Assembly (NCBI GenBank): GCA_036504445.1
Contig: DASXVE010000009.1
Location: 25,113 to 89,112 of the forward strand
Origin: Candidatus Aquicultor sp.
GTDB lineage: Bacteria > Actinomycetota > Aquicultoria > Aquicultorales > Aquicultoraceae
Direction: 5' to 3'
DNA: 64,000 bases
The position numbers and the translations under genes were made by a program. Positions 45,106 to 54,830 of the stretch are shown here, in pieces. Positions within the stretch are counted from its first letter, which is position 1. The number at the start of each line of letters is the position of its first letter. Under the pieces are notes generated by a model, which searched no databases, was not told the origin of the DNA, and saw only the letters and a program-made list of their open reading frames with translations.

Positions 45106-45516
45106 AACCATATTGGCAATCTAATCGAGCTAGCATACGGTCATACAAAGATATAGTAATAGAAAAAATATACTATATTAAGGTAACGTTAATAGTACAT
45201 ATTATAGAATAATAATATATTGTAGCTATAGTACATTTGTACATTACCCTACTTAGGATTTACTGTTCATCTGGTAACTCAGAGAGGTTGATGGAAAACA
45301 ATCAGATCAGGGATCGAAGATTGGACAAGGCAATAGGATTCGAACGAGTAAGATAGAGACCTAAAGAGGAGAGCAAACACGCTAATACATATTGCATCAA
45401 TAATCTGCAATAGGGTTTCCAAATATTGAAAACGCTATGTTAACGAAGGAGGTGAATTTAGTATCGAATCTTGCTTAACCGGTAAAAATGCGTTGGAAAG
45501 AACAGGAGGATTATTG

Positions 45517-46053
45517 ATGCTAAAACGGAAGATTCTTGTAATACTAATAGCTGTAACGATTTTGCTTGCAATGTGCGCACCCGCTAATGCTTATACGATT
45601 CTTGCTCCTTGGAATTATTTTGGCGGCTACATGTACATATATTATGCTTGGGGTTCAAGCATGCCTTCAACGTCGGTTTGGAAAGATGCATTCAAAGCTG
45701 CGGCTACTGATTGGACTAATACCCCAACTGAGCTCATTTATAGCTACAGCAGCTCTGCTATAAATATAAATAAGCTCGGAATTGTGAGTATATCAGGTGG
45801 GGCATATGGTTATACGTATAGTAACATTACAAACGGCAAGACGACCTCTTTCAGTGCTGTTGGCAATACGGCAACAACGGGTAGTTTCACTGCGACAATG
45901 CGTAGGAGTACGGCAGGACATGAGTTAGGTCACGGCGCAGGTTTGGGTGAGGGTAATGTAGCGCAATCAATAATGTATCAAAACAGAGATCGCTCGAAAA
46001 TATATATTCCGCAAGTAGATGACGTAAATGGTATAACCTATATGTACCACTAG
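45517..46053 (+). CDS. Secreted matrixin-like zinc metalloprotease
   Basis: The 178-residue protein has a signal peptide (MLKRKILVILIAVTILLA ... ANA). The zincin motif HELGHGAGLGE lies near residue 140, and a Met-turn SIMYQ follows. The pattern HExxHxxGxxE differs from the matrixin third histidine. The protein looks like a minimal catalytic domain without a propeptide or wall-binding part. AGGAGG precedes ATG 45517. It lies in the accessory region, flanked by repeats. Confidence 0.75.
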   Translation: MLKRKILVILIAVTILLAMCAPANAYTILAPWNYFGGYMYIYYAWGSSMPSTSVWKDAFKAAATDWTNTPTELIYSYSSSAININKLGIVSISGGAYGYTYSNITNGKTTSFSAVGNTATTGSFTATMRRSTAGHELGHGAGLGEGNVAQSIMYQNRDRSKIYIPQVDDVNGITYMYH

Positions 46054-46100
46054 TACTAAGACATATTGAAATGCATAATTTAGCGTATGTAAATCTCAAT

Positions 46101-46238
46101 AGGAGATGCTATGAAAGAGGTAGTCGCTGACCGCTCCAGGGAATATATAGTAGTACAACCTGGAGTAGATAGGCTATAGGCTGGATATTGTTCTGGGGCT
46201 TTAAGACCCTGAAAAGGAGATTGGTCTTCGCCTATAGC
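46101..46238 (+). repeat. Long direct repeat, copy A (identical to 63863-64000)
   Basis: At least 138 bases are identical to the right end of the window (offset 17,762); the second copy is cut by the window edge. It contains a ribosome site and a 22-codon open frame (46111-46179, MKEVVADRSREYIVVQPG...). It also contains the inverted repeats CTCCAGG/CCTGGAG (46134-46140/46159-46165) and GCTATAGGC/GCCTATAGC (46173-46181/46230-46238). Confidence 0.9.
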
Positions 46239-46288
46239 TGAAACGGCACCATGGGGCTTAATGACCCTGGATAGGAGAATGGTGGTCA
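46195..46288 (+). repeat. Tandem 58-base structured unit
   Basis: Two units at 46195-46224 and 46253-46282 agree at 25 of 30 positions: GGGGCTT, three variable bases, GACCCTG, then AGGAGA and TGG. In each, AAGACC or TGACC can pair with a downstream GGTCTT (46223-46228) or GGTCA (46284-46288), closing a loop that holds the AGGAGA Shine-Dalgarno-like core. An outer stem surrounds each unit. Short frames follow each AGGAGA: TTG GTC TTC GCC TAT AGC TGA and ATG GTG GTC ACG GTT TTA TAA. This looks like a tandem RNA element that masks ribosome sites. Confidence 0.5.
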
Positions 46289-46631
46289 CGGTTTTATAAG
46301 AGAAGGGAAAAGGGACGCTGCCATAGATTTATTCTTACCTCGCGTAAGACGCACCGAACAAGCGCTAATTGCAAAGGATATAGAGATTGCCAAGGAACGG
46401 CCTGCGGCATATGCGCCAAAAACTGAGCAGTACGTCTGGTACCAAAATAATAAACTATGGCTTCGGCAAGGCGCAGAATTATTATCTGAAGAGGAAATCG
46501 GCCGTTTAATAACGCTCTCGAATACATATGAAAAGGCCGTGGTTATCATAACGAGCTTTGAGGATGACAGCTCAAGAAAGACTTTTGCCGTAAAGCAAAA
46601 ATCAGAGTCCCAGTTTTACCTACTTCCCTAA
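46275..46631 (+). other. Open reading frame without a recognisable start
   Basis: The frame is open for 118 codons after TAG 46272-46274 and ends in TAA. It reads like a protein (KTEQYVWYQNNKLWLRQGAE, SEEEIGRLITLSNTYEKAVV, KTFAVKQKSESQFYLLP). No ATG, GTG or TTG occurs in the first 90 codons. It directly follows the tandem structured unit, in a different frame from the ATG at 46279. It may be a 5'-truncated gene, or its start may be unusual. No family recognised. Confidence 0.4.
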
Positions 46632-46833
46632 TCCAAAAGAAAAGGGAATGCGGCTCCAAAAACTCGTGTAGAGTCAGCCAAAGATGTGTGCGGTCATTAA
46701 AGTTCGGCTGCACGCTTTACTGATTCTTAATAGTTCAAAGCTCGTATTGTATCAACTTACTCGGATGCTTAAGCTAACGCGCATCCAACCCAACACACCC
46801 CAACCCCAACCAACCGCATATAATAAAACCTGC

Positions 46834-46863
46834 TAGACAAGGTCAGGTTTCACATAGTATACT
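46834..46863 (+). promoter_or_regulatory. Promoter of the infC operon
   Basis: TAGACA (46834-46839), 18 bases and TATACT (46858-46863) form a plausible promoter, leaving a leader of about 260 bases before infC. The preceding 46632-46833 shows no gene. Confidence 0.5.
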
Positions 46864-47011
46864 TATTGAGGCGTTTTGCCGATAACTGAATATTGGCGAA
46901 GTAGAAGCCGGTCGCTTCTCACCCTAAGATGCTTAGAGCACTTGAACGGGTCAAAAGATAGAAGATAAAGAGGTCAAATCTCTTAATTAAATCTTTTAAT
47001 CAACCACGATG

Positions 47012-47046
47012 GCGTGGGTGGCGACTGCTACCCGCGTTTTTATTTT
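47012..47046 (+). terminator. Attenuator-like hairpin in the infC leader
   Basis: CGTGGGT and ACCCGCG form a stem with one wobble pair around 47013-47036, followed by TTTTTATTTT. Its place inside the infC leader, 80 bases before the coding sequence, suggests transcription attenuation, as known for L20 control of infC in Bacillus. Confidence 0.6.
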
Positions 47047-47126
47047 ACTTAATAGTAAATAGTTATAAGATAAACGCAGCAAAAAACAAAGTTATAAGGG
47101 CGTAACAACCCAGGAGGTGGTAGAGC

Positions 47127-47657
47127 ATCGCAACAGATGCACGCGTAAACGAGAGGATTCGTGTCCCAAGGGTACGACTCATCGCAGAAGATGGAGAGCA
47201 ACTCGGCATTAAACCGACAAATGAGGCGCTCAGGATTGCGTTTGATGCAGGGCTTGACCTGGTCGAGGTAGCTCCGCAAGCCGACCCGCCGGTCTGCAGG
47301 ATTATGGACTATGGTAAGTTCAAGTACGAGCAGACCCAGAAGATGAAGAAGGCGAAGAGGCATTCCGCTTCGGTTGTACTAAAAGAGATGAAGCTTCGGC
47401 CGAAGATCGACAGCCACGATTTCGACACCAAGAAGAAGCATATCATGCGCTTTCTTGAAGGTGGTTCGAAGGTCAAGGTTACGATCATGTTCAGAGGCCG
47501 AGAGATGGCCCATACCGATCTAGGTAGAAAGCTTCTTGATCGCATTGCCGAAGAGGTCGCAGAACTTGGTAAGGTTGAGTCAATGCCGAAGCTGGACGGG
47601 CGCAACATGATTATGGTTTTAACTCCGGTGCAGAAAGTCGCAGTCGCCGAAGAGTAA
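47127..47657 (+). CDS. infC: Translation initiation factor IF-3 (ATC start codon)
   Basis: The 176-residue factor keeps the start codon fidelity of the 30S subunit. N-domain [20 protein letters not shown] and linker/C-domain motifs [14 protein letters not shown] and [16 protein letters not shown] are present. A stop (TAG 47121) lies two codons upstream and the first in-frame ATG is at 47304, inside the conserved domain. The start is ATC 47127, seven bases after AGGAGGTG. Rare start codons such as AUU in infC allow IF-3 to repress its own synthesis, so this is probably autoregulated. Confidence 0.93.
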   Translation: MATDARVNERIRVPRVRLIAEDGEQLGIKPTNEALRIAFDAGLDLVEVAPQADPPVCRIMDYGKFKYEQTQKMKKAKRHSASVVLKEMKLRPKIDSHDFDTKKKHIMRFLEGGSKVKVTIMFRGREMAHTDLGRKLLDRIAEEVAELGKVESMPKLDGRNMIMVLTPVQKVAVAEE

Positions 47658-47840
47658 ATCTACCTACAGCTAGGATTGCTTAAAATAAAATTGTGATTTC
47701 ACCACTAGCTTAGTCGGTTATGATGCTAGGGATAGTATTTCGTTGTGTGAATGCAGGCTACATCAGCAAGGTTATAACCAGCGCTGATGTAGCCGTAGCA
47801 TAAGACAAAATTATGAGCACGAGCCGGAAAGGAGTAGATT

Positions 47841-48035
47841 ATGCCTAAGATGAAGACACACCGTGGGGCGGCAAAACGCTTCAAGGTTACAGGCGGGGGC
47901 AAACTCGTCTATAAGCACGCATTTAAAAGCCATATTCTTGGCAAGAAGACCACAAAACGCAAACGCCAACTGCGCAAAGATGGCATTGTTGATAAGACAA
48001 ACGAGAAAAATATAAAGATGATACTCGGAATTTAG
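47841..48035 (+). CDS. rpmI: 50S ribosomal protein L35
   Basis: The 64-residue basic protein has the L35 signature [20 protein letters not shown] and the [15 protein letters not shown] segment. It follows infC by 183 bases in the universal infC-rpmI-rplT order. GGAAAGGAG precedes the start. Confidence 0.95.
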   Translation: MPKMKTHRGAAKRFKVTGGGKLVYKHAFKSHILGKKTTKRKRQLRKDGIVDKTNEKNIKMILGI

Positions 48036-48103
48036 GCTTATCCAATACTATTTCATCGATAAGTCTGGTTTAGTTTGATTTTGTTTAAAGGAGTTGACAT
48101 CCG

Positions 48104-48463
48104 ATGCCAAGGACGAGACACGTCAAGAGCACGAGAAGAAGGCATAAAAAAGTTTTAGAGCTGGCAAAAGGGTATCGCGGTGCGAAGAGCAAGCAGTACA
48201 AGGCAGCAAAAGAGCAGGTACTTCATTCGCTTTCATATGCATATCGCGATAGAAAAGCTAAAAAGCGCAACTTTAGGCAGCTCTGGATTACCCGAATTAA
48301 TGCCGGCGCACGCATAAATGGGCTGTCATACAGCAAGTTTATGAACGGCTTGAAGATCGCCGAAATCGAGATCGACAGGAAAGTACTTGCCGATATGGCG
48401 ATTCATGATGCCGAGGCGTTTGCAGAGCTCGCAAATATTGCCAAAGAGAAGCTGACGGTATAA
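48104..48463 (+). CDS. rplT: 50S ribosomal protein L20
   Basis: The 119-residue protein has the L20 signature with [16 protein letters not shown] and [21 protein letters not shown]20 assembles the 50S subunit early and represses this operon in other bacteria. AAAGGAG precedes the start. Confidence 0.96.
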   Translation: MPRTRHVKSTRRRHKKVLELAKGYRGAKSKQYKAAKEQVLHSLSYAYRDRKAKKRNFRQLWITRINAGARINGLSYSKFMNGLKIAEIEIDRKVLADMAIHDAEAFAELANIAKEKLTV

Positions 48464-48482
48464 TTAAATAGAAACACAACGA

Positions 48483-48814
48483 TGATAAAGAGAAGTAGCT
48501 GAGGCCGGCCTTTACAGAGAGGCGCAAAAGCTGAGAGAGCGCTAAGGCCTAACCGGTGAAATTCACTTTTGAGTAATGAGCTGAACAAGCATAGAGGCAA
48601 CCGCAACTTTGCCGGTTACACGAGCTTAAGTAGGGGAATCGGTACCCACCGTTATCGGGCGATATAAGAGCAGGTTGCTTGTACTATGAATATGCGTATG
48701 CACGCTATTGATAACCCTTAGGCTACGCATGCGTGTTAAGGAATAAAGTGGCTTGAATCAAGGTGGTACCGCGGGTCCTTTCTCGTCCTTGGTGAACGAG
48801 AGAGGACTTTTTTA
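48483..48814 (+). promoter_or_regulatory. T-box leader (tRNA-Phe sensing) upstream of pheST
   Basis: The leader has the AGTA-type element AGAAGTAG (48491-48498), a specifier-loop candidate TTC (48562-48564, within GAAATTCAC) that fits phenylalanine, the T-box AAGGTGGTACCGCG (48760-48773), and a terminator: GTCCTTTCTCGT (48775-48786) with ACGAGAGAGGAC (48796-48807) and a T run. Uncharged tRNA-Phe would stabilise the antiterminator and switch on pheST. Confidence 0.9.
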
Positions 48815-48863
48815 TTACCATCGTTTTGGAAACAAACTTTGTTGAGGAAGGTGATGAGGGGCG

Positions 48864-49979
48864 ATGTCATCCCAGGCGGATCTAAAGTTGATACTTGAAG
48901 AGGGTAAGGCAGCAATTCAGAAGGCTTCTGACCTGCGAGAGTTAGATCAGGTACGAGTAGAGTTTCTCGGAAAGAAAGGGCGGGTGACTTCCATTTTAAA
49001 AACGCTCGGGCAATTGCCGTCCGAGGAGCGCAAGGAAGTCGGCCGGATCGCAAACGAAGTACGACAGGAACTCGAACGCTATATTTCGGAAAGGCAAGAA
49101 GAGCTGTCTCGCGCCGAAGTGGCGGAGCGGCTCGTTGCTGAAGCCGTTGATATAACGCTTCCAGGCCGTAGGCCGGTTCTTGGGCACCGGCATTTGATTG
49201 CCCAGGTTATAAAGGAAATTACGGATATCTTTATCGGGCTCGGCTATAAATTGGCCGAAGGACCCGAGATCGAGCTTGATTACTATAACTTTAAAGCGCT
49301 CAATCAGCCGACATTTCACCCGGCGCGAACGCTCTCCGATACGTTTTACGTTTCCAAGAAAGGCGTCCAGCCGGATGACAATGACGTGCTGCTTCGCACG
49401 CATACCTCTCCGGTACAGATCCGTGTGATGAAATCCCAGCAGCCGCCGGTATACATTATTGCGCCGGGGCGGGCGTTTCGTCGTGATGTCGCCGACCCGA
49501 GCCACACACCTATGTTTCACCAGATAGAAGGCCTAGTGGTGGATAAGGGCATCACCTTCGGAGATTTAAAAGGTACGCTTGAAGAGTTCACGCAGCAGAT
49601 GTTTGGAAAAGAACGGCTGATGCGCCTGCGCGCCCGCGAGGGCTTCCCGGAAGAAGCGGCCCAGGGTATGGATGGTCAACACCAGCAGATACGCCTGCGT
49701 CCGCACTTCTTCCCATTTACCGAGCCGAGCGCCGAAGTGGACGTTTTGTGCTTTAGCTGTACAGGCCGGGGTTGCAGGTTATGCGGCAGCGGCTGGCTCG
49801 AAGTTCTCGGTGCGGGCATGGTCGACCCGAATGTACTGATAGAAGTCGGCTATGATCCCGAAAAAGTAAGCGGTTTTGCATTCGGCATGGGTGTCGAGCG
49901 CATCGCATCGCTTATCTACGGTATACCTGATATTCGCATGTTTTACGAAAACGATATGCGTTTCGTAAGGCAGTTCTAA
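48864..49979 (+). CDS. pheS: Phenylalanyl-tRNA synthetase alpha subunit
   Basis: The 371-residue subunit has the N-terminal coiled coil that binds tRNA, then class II motifs: motif 2 in [20 protein letters not shown] with FHQIEGL, and motif 3 [37 protein letters not shown] cysteine cluster marks the usual insertion. It is followed by pheT after 16 bases and lies behind a T-box leader. Confidence 0.95.
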   Translation: MSSQADLKLILEEGKAAIQKASDLRELDQVRVEFLGKKGRVTSILKTLGQLPSEERKEVGRIANEVRQELERYISERQEELSRAEVAERLVAEAVDITLPGRRPVLGHRHLIAQVIKEITDIFIGLGYKLAEGPEIELDYYNFKALNQPTFHPARTLSDTFYVSKKGVQPDDNDVLLRTHTSPVQIRVMKSQQPPVYIIAPGRAFRRDVADPSHTPMFHQIEGLVVDKGITFGDLKGTLEEFTQQMFGKERLMRLRAREGFPEEAAQGMDGQHQQIRLRPHFFPFTEPSAEVDVLCFSCTGRGCRLCGSGWLEVLGAGMVDPNVLIEVGYDPEKVSGFAFGMGVERIASLIYGIPDIRMFYENDMRFVRQF

Positions 49980-49995
49980 GGAGGGAGAGACTAAT

Positions 49996-52404
49996 ATGCT
50001 TGTTCCTATAAGTTGGTTAAAAGATTTCGTAGAGTTCGACATGTCGCCTGAGGAGCTTGCTGAGCAGCTCAACCTCACCGGGACTGCCGTGGAGAGCATA
50101 AAAACACTCGGCGAAGGGCTCGATCACGTGCGCGTCGGGTTGCTTCTTGATGTACAACCGCATCCAAATGCGGATAAGCTGAGCATAACCACTGTTAGCA
50201 TCGGGATGCCCGACACGTTGCAGATTGTCTGCGGCGCTAAAAACATCAAGCGTGGCGACAAAGTGCCGGTGGCGTTAATCGGCGCGCACTTGCCAAACGG
50301 TATCGAGATTAAACCCGCGAAGCTTCGCGGTGTTACTTCCGAAGGAATGCTCTGCTCCAAGGCCGAACTCGGCATGGGAGACGACCACAGCGGCATCTGG
50401 ATTCTGCCGAACGACATAGACGTCGGGGCACTTCTTGCCGATGCCCTCGGGCTCGATGATACCGTTTTAGAGCTGGAAATCACGCCGAACCGGCCGGATT
50501 GCCTGTCGATGATAGGTATTGCCAGAGAGGTAAGCGCGATTACCGATAGCACTTTAGACAAGCCGGTGGCCGAAGTAGTAGAGGGGCCGGAAAAAGCGGC
50601 GGATGTGACGAGCGTTGAGATACTCGCCCCCGACCTCTGCCCGCGATACACCGCGCGCATTATCCGCGGTATCAAAATAGGGCCGAGCCCGACGTGGATG
50701 CAGCAGCGCCTGCAAAAGGCCGGTATGCGTGCGATTAACAATATCGTCGACATTACAAATTACGTCATGCTCGAAACCGGGCAGCCGCTTCACGCATTTG
50801 ATTTCAATCTGTTGCACGGGCATCGCATTATCGTCCGGCGTGCCTATAACGATGAGAAGATGGAAACGCTCGACGGCGTTACGCGCGAGCTCGATGAGAG
50901 TATGCTGGTTATCGCCGATGCCGATCACGCGGTTGCAATCGCCGGCATCATGGGCGGCGCCGACAGTGAAGTGTCGGATCAAACGGCAGACATCTTGCTC
51001 GAGTCGGCGTATTTCGAACCGACGTCGATTACCAGAACATCGCGAGCCCTCGGGCTTTCATCCGAGTCGACGTCGCGTTTTGAGAAGGGTACCGACCCCA
51101 ACGGTGTTATCTATGCGGCGAACATGGCAGCACAACTCATGGAGCAATTGGCCGGAGGCATCGTTGATGAGGGCATTATCGATGTCTATCCGACCCCGAT
51201 TGAACCGAAAAAACTGCCCCTGCGCCTCGAACGCGTAAACGCGATACTTGGAACCGATTTATCGATGGATTTGGTCCGCGATATTTTGGACCGCCTGGAG
51301 ATACGAACGCAAGTCGTTAACGGAACAATGGAGATGTGGGCGTTTGCGCCGACATTTAGGCCCGACCTTGAGCGTGAAATCGATTTAATCGAAGAAGCCG
51401 CCAGGATTTACGGCTACAACAATATTAAATCGCACTTGCCGGAGAGTAGCGGCAAAAAGGGCGGGTTAACGGCACGGCAGAAGATCGCCGAGATGATTAA
51501 AATGCAGCTGGTAGGTTCCGGGTTATCCGAGATCATAACCTATAGCTTTGTCGATCCGGCGGAGGTTGCAAAGTTGCAAGCCCCCGAAGGCGATCCGTTT
51601 ACCTGGTTCGTTCCTTTAATGAATCCGCTGAGTGAAGAGCAATCGGTAATGCGGACCACGCTTCTTTCCGGTCTTATAAAGACGCTTCGCTACAACGTCA
51701 ACCGGGAACAGTACGATGTGCAGGTATTCGAAGTCGGGCACGTCTTCTGGAAAGAAAAAGACGGGGAACTACCGGCCCAACCGACGATGCTCGGCATTGC
51801 AATGACGGGCGCTTGGCAGGAAGACCAGTGGTATGAGAAAAAACAGACCGTCGATTTCTTCGATTTAAAAGGCGTGATCGAGGCGGTGCTCGATGAGCTG
51901 AACATCGGCAATTGGTCGGTGCGGCAGTTTGCGCATCCGAGCCTGCATCCGGGCCGGAGCGCCGAGCTCTTAATCGGTGAGGAGCCGGTCGGGTTCTTGG
52001 GCGAGCTGCACCCCGAGGTGCAAGCCGGGCTCGATGTACCGGCCACCTTCGTGGCCGAACTTAACTTTAATACGCTCATTAACCATGCAAAAGTAATCAC
52101 CGAGTTTACAGAAATACCAAGATACCCGGCGGTATCGCTCGATATTGCGGTTCTCGTAAACGATGATGTGACGAACGATGCGCTCATTGAGGCGATTAAA
52201 AAAGCGGGAAGCGCGCTTCTTGAAAGCGTCCGCCTGTTCGACGTGTACAGAGGCAAGGGGATTCCCGAGGACAAAAAGAGTATGGCATACTCGATGACCT
52301 TCAGGGCGCCCGACCGCACCCTAACCGATGAAGAAGTGCTCAGTGTGCGCGAACGCATTGTAGCCAAGCTTAACAAAGAGCTCGGCGCGGAGATCAGGGC
52401 TTAG
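49996..52404 (+). CDS. pheT: Phenylalanyl-tRNA synthetase beta subunit
   Basis: The 802-residue subunit shows the standard domain order: an N-terminal EMAP/OB-type tRNA-binding domain ([34 protein letters not shown]), B3/B4 editing region, B5, a catalytic-like core and the C-terminal ferredoxin-fold anticodon-binding domain ([18 protein letters not shown]). It completes the alpha2-beta2 enzyme with PheS. Length is typical. Confidence 0.95.
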   Translation: MLVPISWLKDFVEFDMSPEELAEQLNLTGTAVESIKTLGEGLDHVRVGLLLDVQPHPNADKLSITTVSIGMPDTLQIVCGAKNIKRGDKVPVALIGAHLPNGIEIKPAKLRGVTSEGMLCSKAELGMGDDHSGIWILPNDIDVGALLADALGLDDTVLELEITPNRPDCLSMIGIAREVSAITDSTLDKPVAEVVEGPEKAADVTSVEILAPDLCPRYTARIIRGIKIGPSPTWMQQRLQKAGMRAINNIVDITNYVMLETGQPLHAFDFNLLHGHRIIVRRAYNDEKMETLDGVTRELDESMLVIADADHAVAIAGIMGGADSEVSDQTADILLESAYFEPTSITRTSRALGLSSESTSRFEKGTDPNGVIYAANMAAQLMEQLAGGIVDEGIIDVYPTPIEPKKLPLRLERVNAILGTDLSMDLVRDILDRLEIRTQVVNGTMEMWAFAPTFRPDLEREIDLIEEAARIYGYNNIKSHLPESSGKKGGLTARQKIAEMIKMQLVGSGLSEIITYSFVDPAEVAKLQAPEGDPFTWFVPLMNPLSEEQSVMRTTLLSGLIKTLRYNVNREQYDVQVFEVGHVFWKEKDGELPAQPTMLGIAMTGAWQEDQWYEKKQTVDFFDLKGVIEAVLDELNIGNWSVRQFAHPSLHPGRSAELLIGEEPVGFLGELHPEVQAGLDVPATFVAELNFNTLINHAKVITEFTEIPRYPAVSLDIAVLVNDDVTNDALIEAIKKAGSALLESVRLFDVYRGKGIPEDKKSMAYSMTFRAPDRTLTDEEVLSVRERIVAKLNKELGAEIRA

Positions 52405-52496
52405 AGAAAGTCGTATGAAGCACCGATGGTAGCGGTTTAGAACCATTCGCAGTAAAGTTATACAGGCATTTAGTTAACAACACAGCGTTATCGATT

Positions 52497-52527
52497 AAAA
52501 AAGGCGAGCTTTGAGCTCGCCTTTTTG
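52497..52527 (+). terminator. Terminator of the pheST operon
   Basis: AAGGCGAGCT (52501-52510), loop TTG, and AGCTCGCCTT (52514-52523) form a perfect stem with A and T tracts on its sides. Confidence 0.92.
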
Positions 52528-52583
52528 TTTCTTATGCTTAAGCCCTATATATTCCAATCATGTCTGGATGTATACTGAATGCA

Positions 52584-53621
52584 ATGCGTGCATTTCTACT
52601 AGCAGCCGGTCTGGGAACCCGTCTCAGGCCGCTAACCGGAACAATACCAAAAGCTCTTGTCCCAGTAGCGAACAGGCCTGCGATTATCAGACTGCTCGAG
52701 CTGCTACAACCCTATAATTTTCGTGAAACCTATATTAACCTGCATTTTCTGCCCGAAGACATCAAGGACGTTATCGGTGGCGGCACCGAATGGGATATGC
52801 GCGTTCACTACTCGTTTGAGCCCGAGCTGTTGGGCACCGGCGGCGCTATCAGAAAGATCGGAAGGTTCTTGGCCGATGACAAATTCATTCTAGTAAACAC
52901 CGATGTTGTAACCGATTTCGATATATCGAAAGCAATCGCCTTCCACAACGAGACCGGTGCTAAGGCTACCCTTATTATGGCTGATCCTGCGCACAGCGAA
53001 GAGCTGGAGCGCATTAGCGTGCGACCGGATGGTAAGGTAACAACGCTTGCATCATCCGATCCGCTTATTCGCAACGGTGTCTACAGCGGTATCGGCATTT
53101 TCGAACCTTCGATTATAGGCATGATCCCGCAAGGATATTCGTCGTTGCTCCACGCAGTCCTTATACCGCTTGCCGCGTCAGGTGAGCTTTATGCGTACTT
53201 TGCCGATGGTTACTGGAACGATATCGGCACTATCGAGCGCTATCTCCAGACGAACATGGATATAATCGGCGGTAAAACCAGGCTTCCGGTTTACGGGCGT
53301 CTTATCGGCGATACCGTTTGGATGGACGAGTCGGCCGAAATCGATCTAACCGTGCAGATTGAAGAACCTGTTCTTATCGGCAAAGGTGTTTCAGTCGATA
53401 GGGGTGCGACAATCGGCCCTTATGCCGTTATCGGTGATGGGTGTTCGGTCGGCCCCGGTTGTACGATATCTCACAGTGTTCTATGGAATAACAGCCAAAT
53501 CGGAGCACAAGTAACGTTAGATAATTCCATCATCGCCGATGCTAACAAGATACCCTCTTGCCAGCGGTTGAATCGCGTCATCTTCCAAGGCGGCGTCTCC
53601 GAACCTGTATTTAATCTGTAA
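52584..53621 (+). CDS. NDP-sugar pyrophosphorylase-like nucleotidyltransferase
   Basis: The 345-residue protein has the nucleotidyltransferase signature MRAFLLAAGLGTRLRPLTGT with the PKALVPVANRP lysine, a GTGGAIRK loop, the metal aspartate region NTDVVTDF, and DGYWNDIGTIERYL. A left-handed beta-helix of hexapeptide repeats follows (IGPYAVIGDGCSVGPGCTIS). It makes an NDP-sugar for surface polysaccharide, probably GDP-mannose or dTDP/UDP-glucose type. ATG 52584 lies only seven bases after TATACT (52571-52576), so the mRNA may be leaderless. An in-frame ATG at 52560 lies upstream of that -10 box. The stop codon abuts a tRNA-like repeat. Confidence 0.88.
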   Translation: MRAFLLAAGLGTRLRPLTGTIPKALVPVANRPAIIRLLELLQPYNFRETYINLHFLPEDIKDVIGGGTEWDMRVHYSFEPELLGTGGAIRKIGRFLADDKFILVNTDVVTDFDISKAIAFHNETGAKATLIMADPAHSEELERISVRPDGKVTTLASSDPLIRNGVYSGIGIFEPSIIGMIPQGYSSLLHAVLIPLAASGELYAYFADGYWNDIGTIERYLQTNMDIIGGKTRLPVYGRLIGDTVWMDESAEIDLTVQIEEPVLIGKGVSVDRGATIGPYAVIGDGCSVGPGCTISHSVLWNNSQIGAQVTLDNSIIADANKIPSCQRLNRVIFQGGVSEPVFNL

Positions 53622-53688
53622 GCTCCGGGGTTCGAATCCGATCCGGGGAGCACTGGTAATAAATGGCTCCACAGAGCCATTTATTTGT
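53622..53688 (+). repeat. tRNA 3'-end-like fragment with terminator (copy 3)
   Basis: GCTCCGGGGTTCGAATCC then GATCCGGGGAGCA (ends 53652) looks like the T-loop, acceptor strand and discriminator of a glutamine-type tRNA, but the 5' two-thirds of a tRNA is absent. The hairpin AAATGGCTC/GAGCCATTT (53661-53669/53674-53682) and TTATTTGTTT follow. The downstream gap to 54044 contains array 2 and no gene. Confidence 0.65.
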
Positions 53689-53816
53689 TTCTGCCTCTTA
53701 TAATGCTTACGGTGCTTTATTGCGGCCTGCGAGAGAGTATAAAGCGATCTGCAATCACTAGGCTATCTTAGATCTTCTAAAACCCTCCCCTTAGCTTTCT
53801 AATCTGAAAAGTACTA

Positions 53817-53848
53817 CCTTTTTAGACACGATTTCTTCCTTTTCAGAC
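53817..53848 (+). repeat. TTTTAGACA-type array, 21-bp period (array 2)
   Basis: CCTTTTTAGAC (ending 53827) and CCTTTTCAGAC (ending 53848) repeat at exactly 21 bases with linker ACGATTTCTT. It sits about 165 bases after tRNA-like copy 3, nearly the same arrangement as copy 5 and array 4. Confidence 0.6.
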
Positions 53849-54044
53849 CTACCGTACTTACCCACTATACCCATATATGACATTATAGTATTGCCAACAA
53901 GCAATACTTTTAGTGCCGGGCGTTTATCGGATTGTTGCTTAAAATATTGCAACCCCCCCCCACAATATCACACATCAATATTTTGATATTAGACTTTAGC
54001 TGCGCCAATCATGTCAAACCTGAATAGGATATAGAGGAGGATTT

Positions 54045-54284
54045 GTGATCCAGGATAAGTGCCAAGCAGACACGCATTACGTACACACAGAAGATGTGGT
54101 ACCCTACGCCATACTTACCGGCAGGGAGAAACAGGTTCTAAGATATCTCCAAAAAGGCTTGCCCAATAAGCAGATTGCAGGTGAGCTAGAGGTATCCGTG
54201 AAAACGGTGGAGTTTCACCTATCGAATATCTTCCGTAAGTATCAGGTACGAAATCGCTTTGACTTACTTGACCTTGGGATTTAA
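54045..54284 (+). CDS. Stand-alone LuxR/GerE-type HTH regulator
   Basis: The 79-residue protein is essentially a GerE helix-turn-helix: LTGREKQVLRYLQKGLPNKQ, IAGELEVSVKTVEFHLSNIF, then RKYQVRNRFDLL. There is no receiver or sensor domain, like GerE itself. GTG 54045 follows GAGGAGGATTT. It precedes a cluster of secreted proteins and may control them. A 13-base palindrome lies 86 bases downstream. Confidence 0.8.
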   Translation: MIQDKCQADTHYVHTEDVVPYAILTGREKQVLRYLQKGLPNKQIAGELEVSVKTVEFHLSNIFRKYQVRNRFDLLDLGI

Positions 54285-54369
54285 CCCGAACCCTAGGGAA
54301 ACCTAGGGATTTCAAGGGTTGTCGGTTAAATAAGTTAGATATACTATAACCAATAAGTAATATAACTTA

Positions 54370-54382
54370 ACCGTACAGTACG
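54370..54382. promoter_or_regulatory. Perfect 13-bp palindrome CCGTACAGTACGG
   Basis: CCGTAC-A-GTACGG is a perfect inverted repeat between the LuxR-type gene and the secreted-protein gene at 54831, a possible operator. The rest of the 54285-54830 gap holds only a short frame at 54678. Confidence 0.35.
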
Positions 54383-54677
54383 GCATAACAACCATTTAGG
54401 TCACTGCATATGCAAAAGCTAGCTCCACTACCTAACAATCTATGAGAGATGCGTATAAATAGCCGGCCAAAGCAGGGCGAGCGGCTAATCAGTCAACCAG
54501 AACGCCGATAGCGGGCGAACCAAACATCTTGTCAAGACACATATCCCAGATTTCTAATTGGGCTTGATAGCTGTTAAATGGCGATTCGCAATTCCGTAAA
54601 GCTATTCTCATCTCAATTTAGCGCACGGTTAAACTAGTCAAGAAAGGAGGTGGCATTATAAATCTGGGTATCCGGTA

Positions 54678-54797
54678 GTGGACTTCTTCGACTTCATGTC
54701 AAGAGACGTGTTGTCGTATGCAGCTTCACGAGAAGATAGAAGGCGCAAGCAACTTCTATCTTCGATACCACAGAAATATGACAGCAAGGGTATTTAG
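54678..54797 (+). CDS. Possible 39-residue peptide
   Basis: The frame encodes VDFFDFMSRDVLSYAASRED, then RRRKQLLSSIPQKYDSKGI. A strong AAAGGAGGTGG lies 25 bases upstream, at a better spacing for an upstream heptapeptide frame that ends in TAG overlapping this GTG. Translation by re-initiation is possible. It precedes a secreted protein gene by 33 bases. No family known. Confidence 0.3.
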   Translation: MDFFDFMSRDVLSYAASREDRRRKQLLSSIPQKYDSKGI

Positions 54798-54830
54798 GCA
54801 AAATTCAAAATTTTCTCAAGGAGTGTTCGC

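Noticed and set aside
53622..53652. A complete tRNA gene ending at the GGTTCGAATCC..GGGGAGCA segment
   Set aside because: The upstream 45 bases belong to the sugar-nucleotide transferase gene and give no D-arm, anticodon arm or matching 5' acceptor strand; the T-stem also mispairs.
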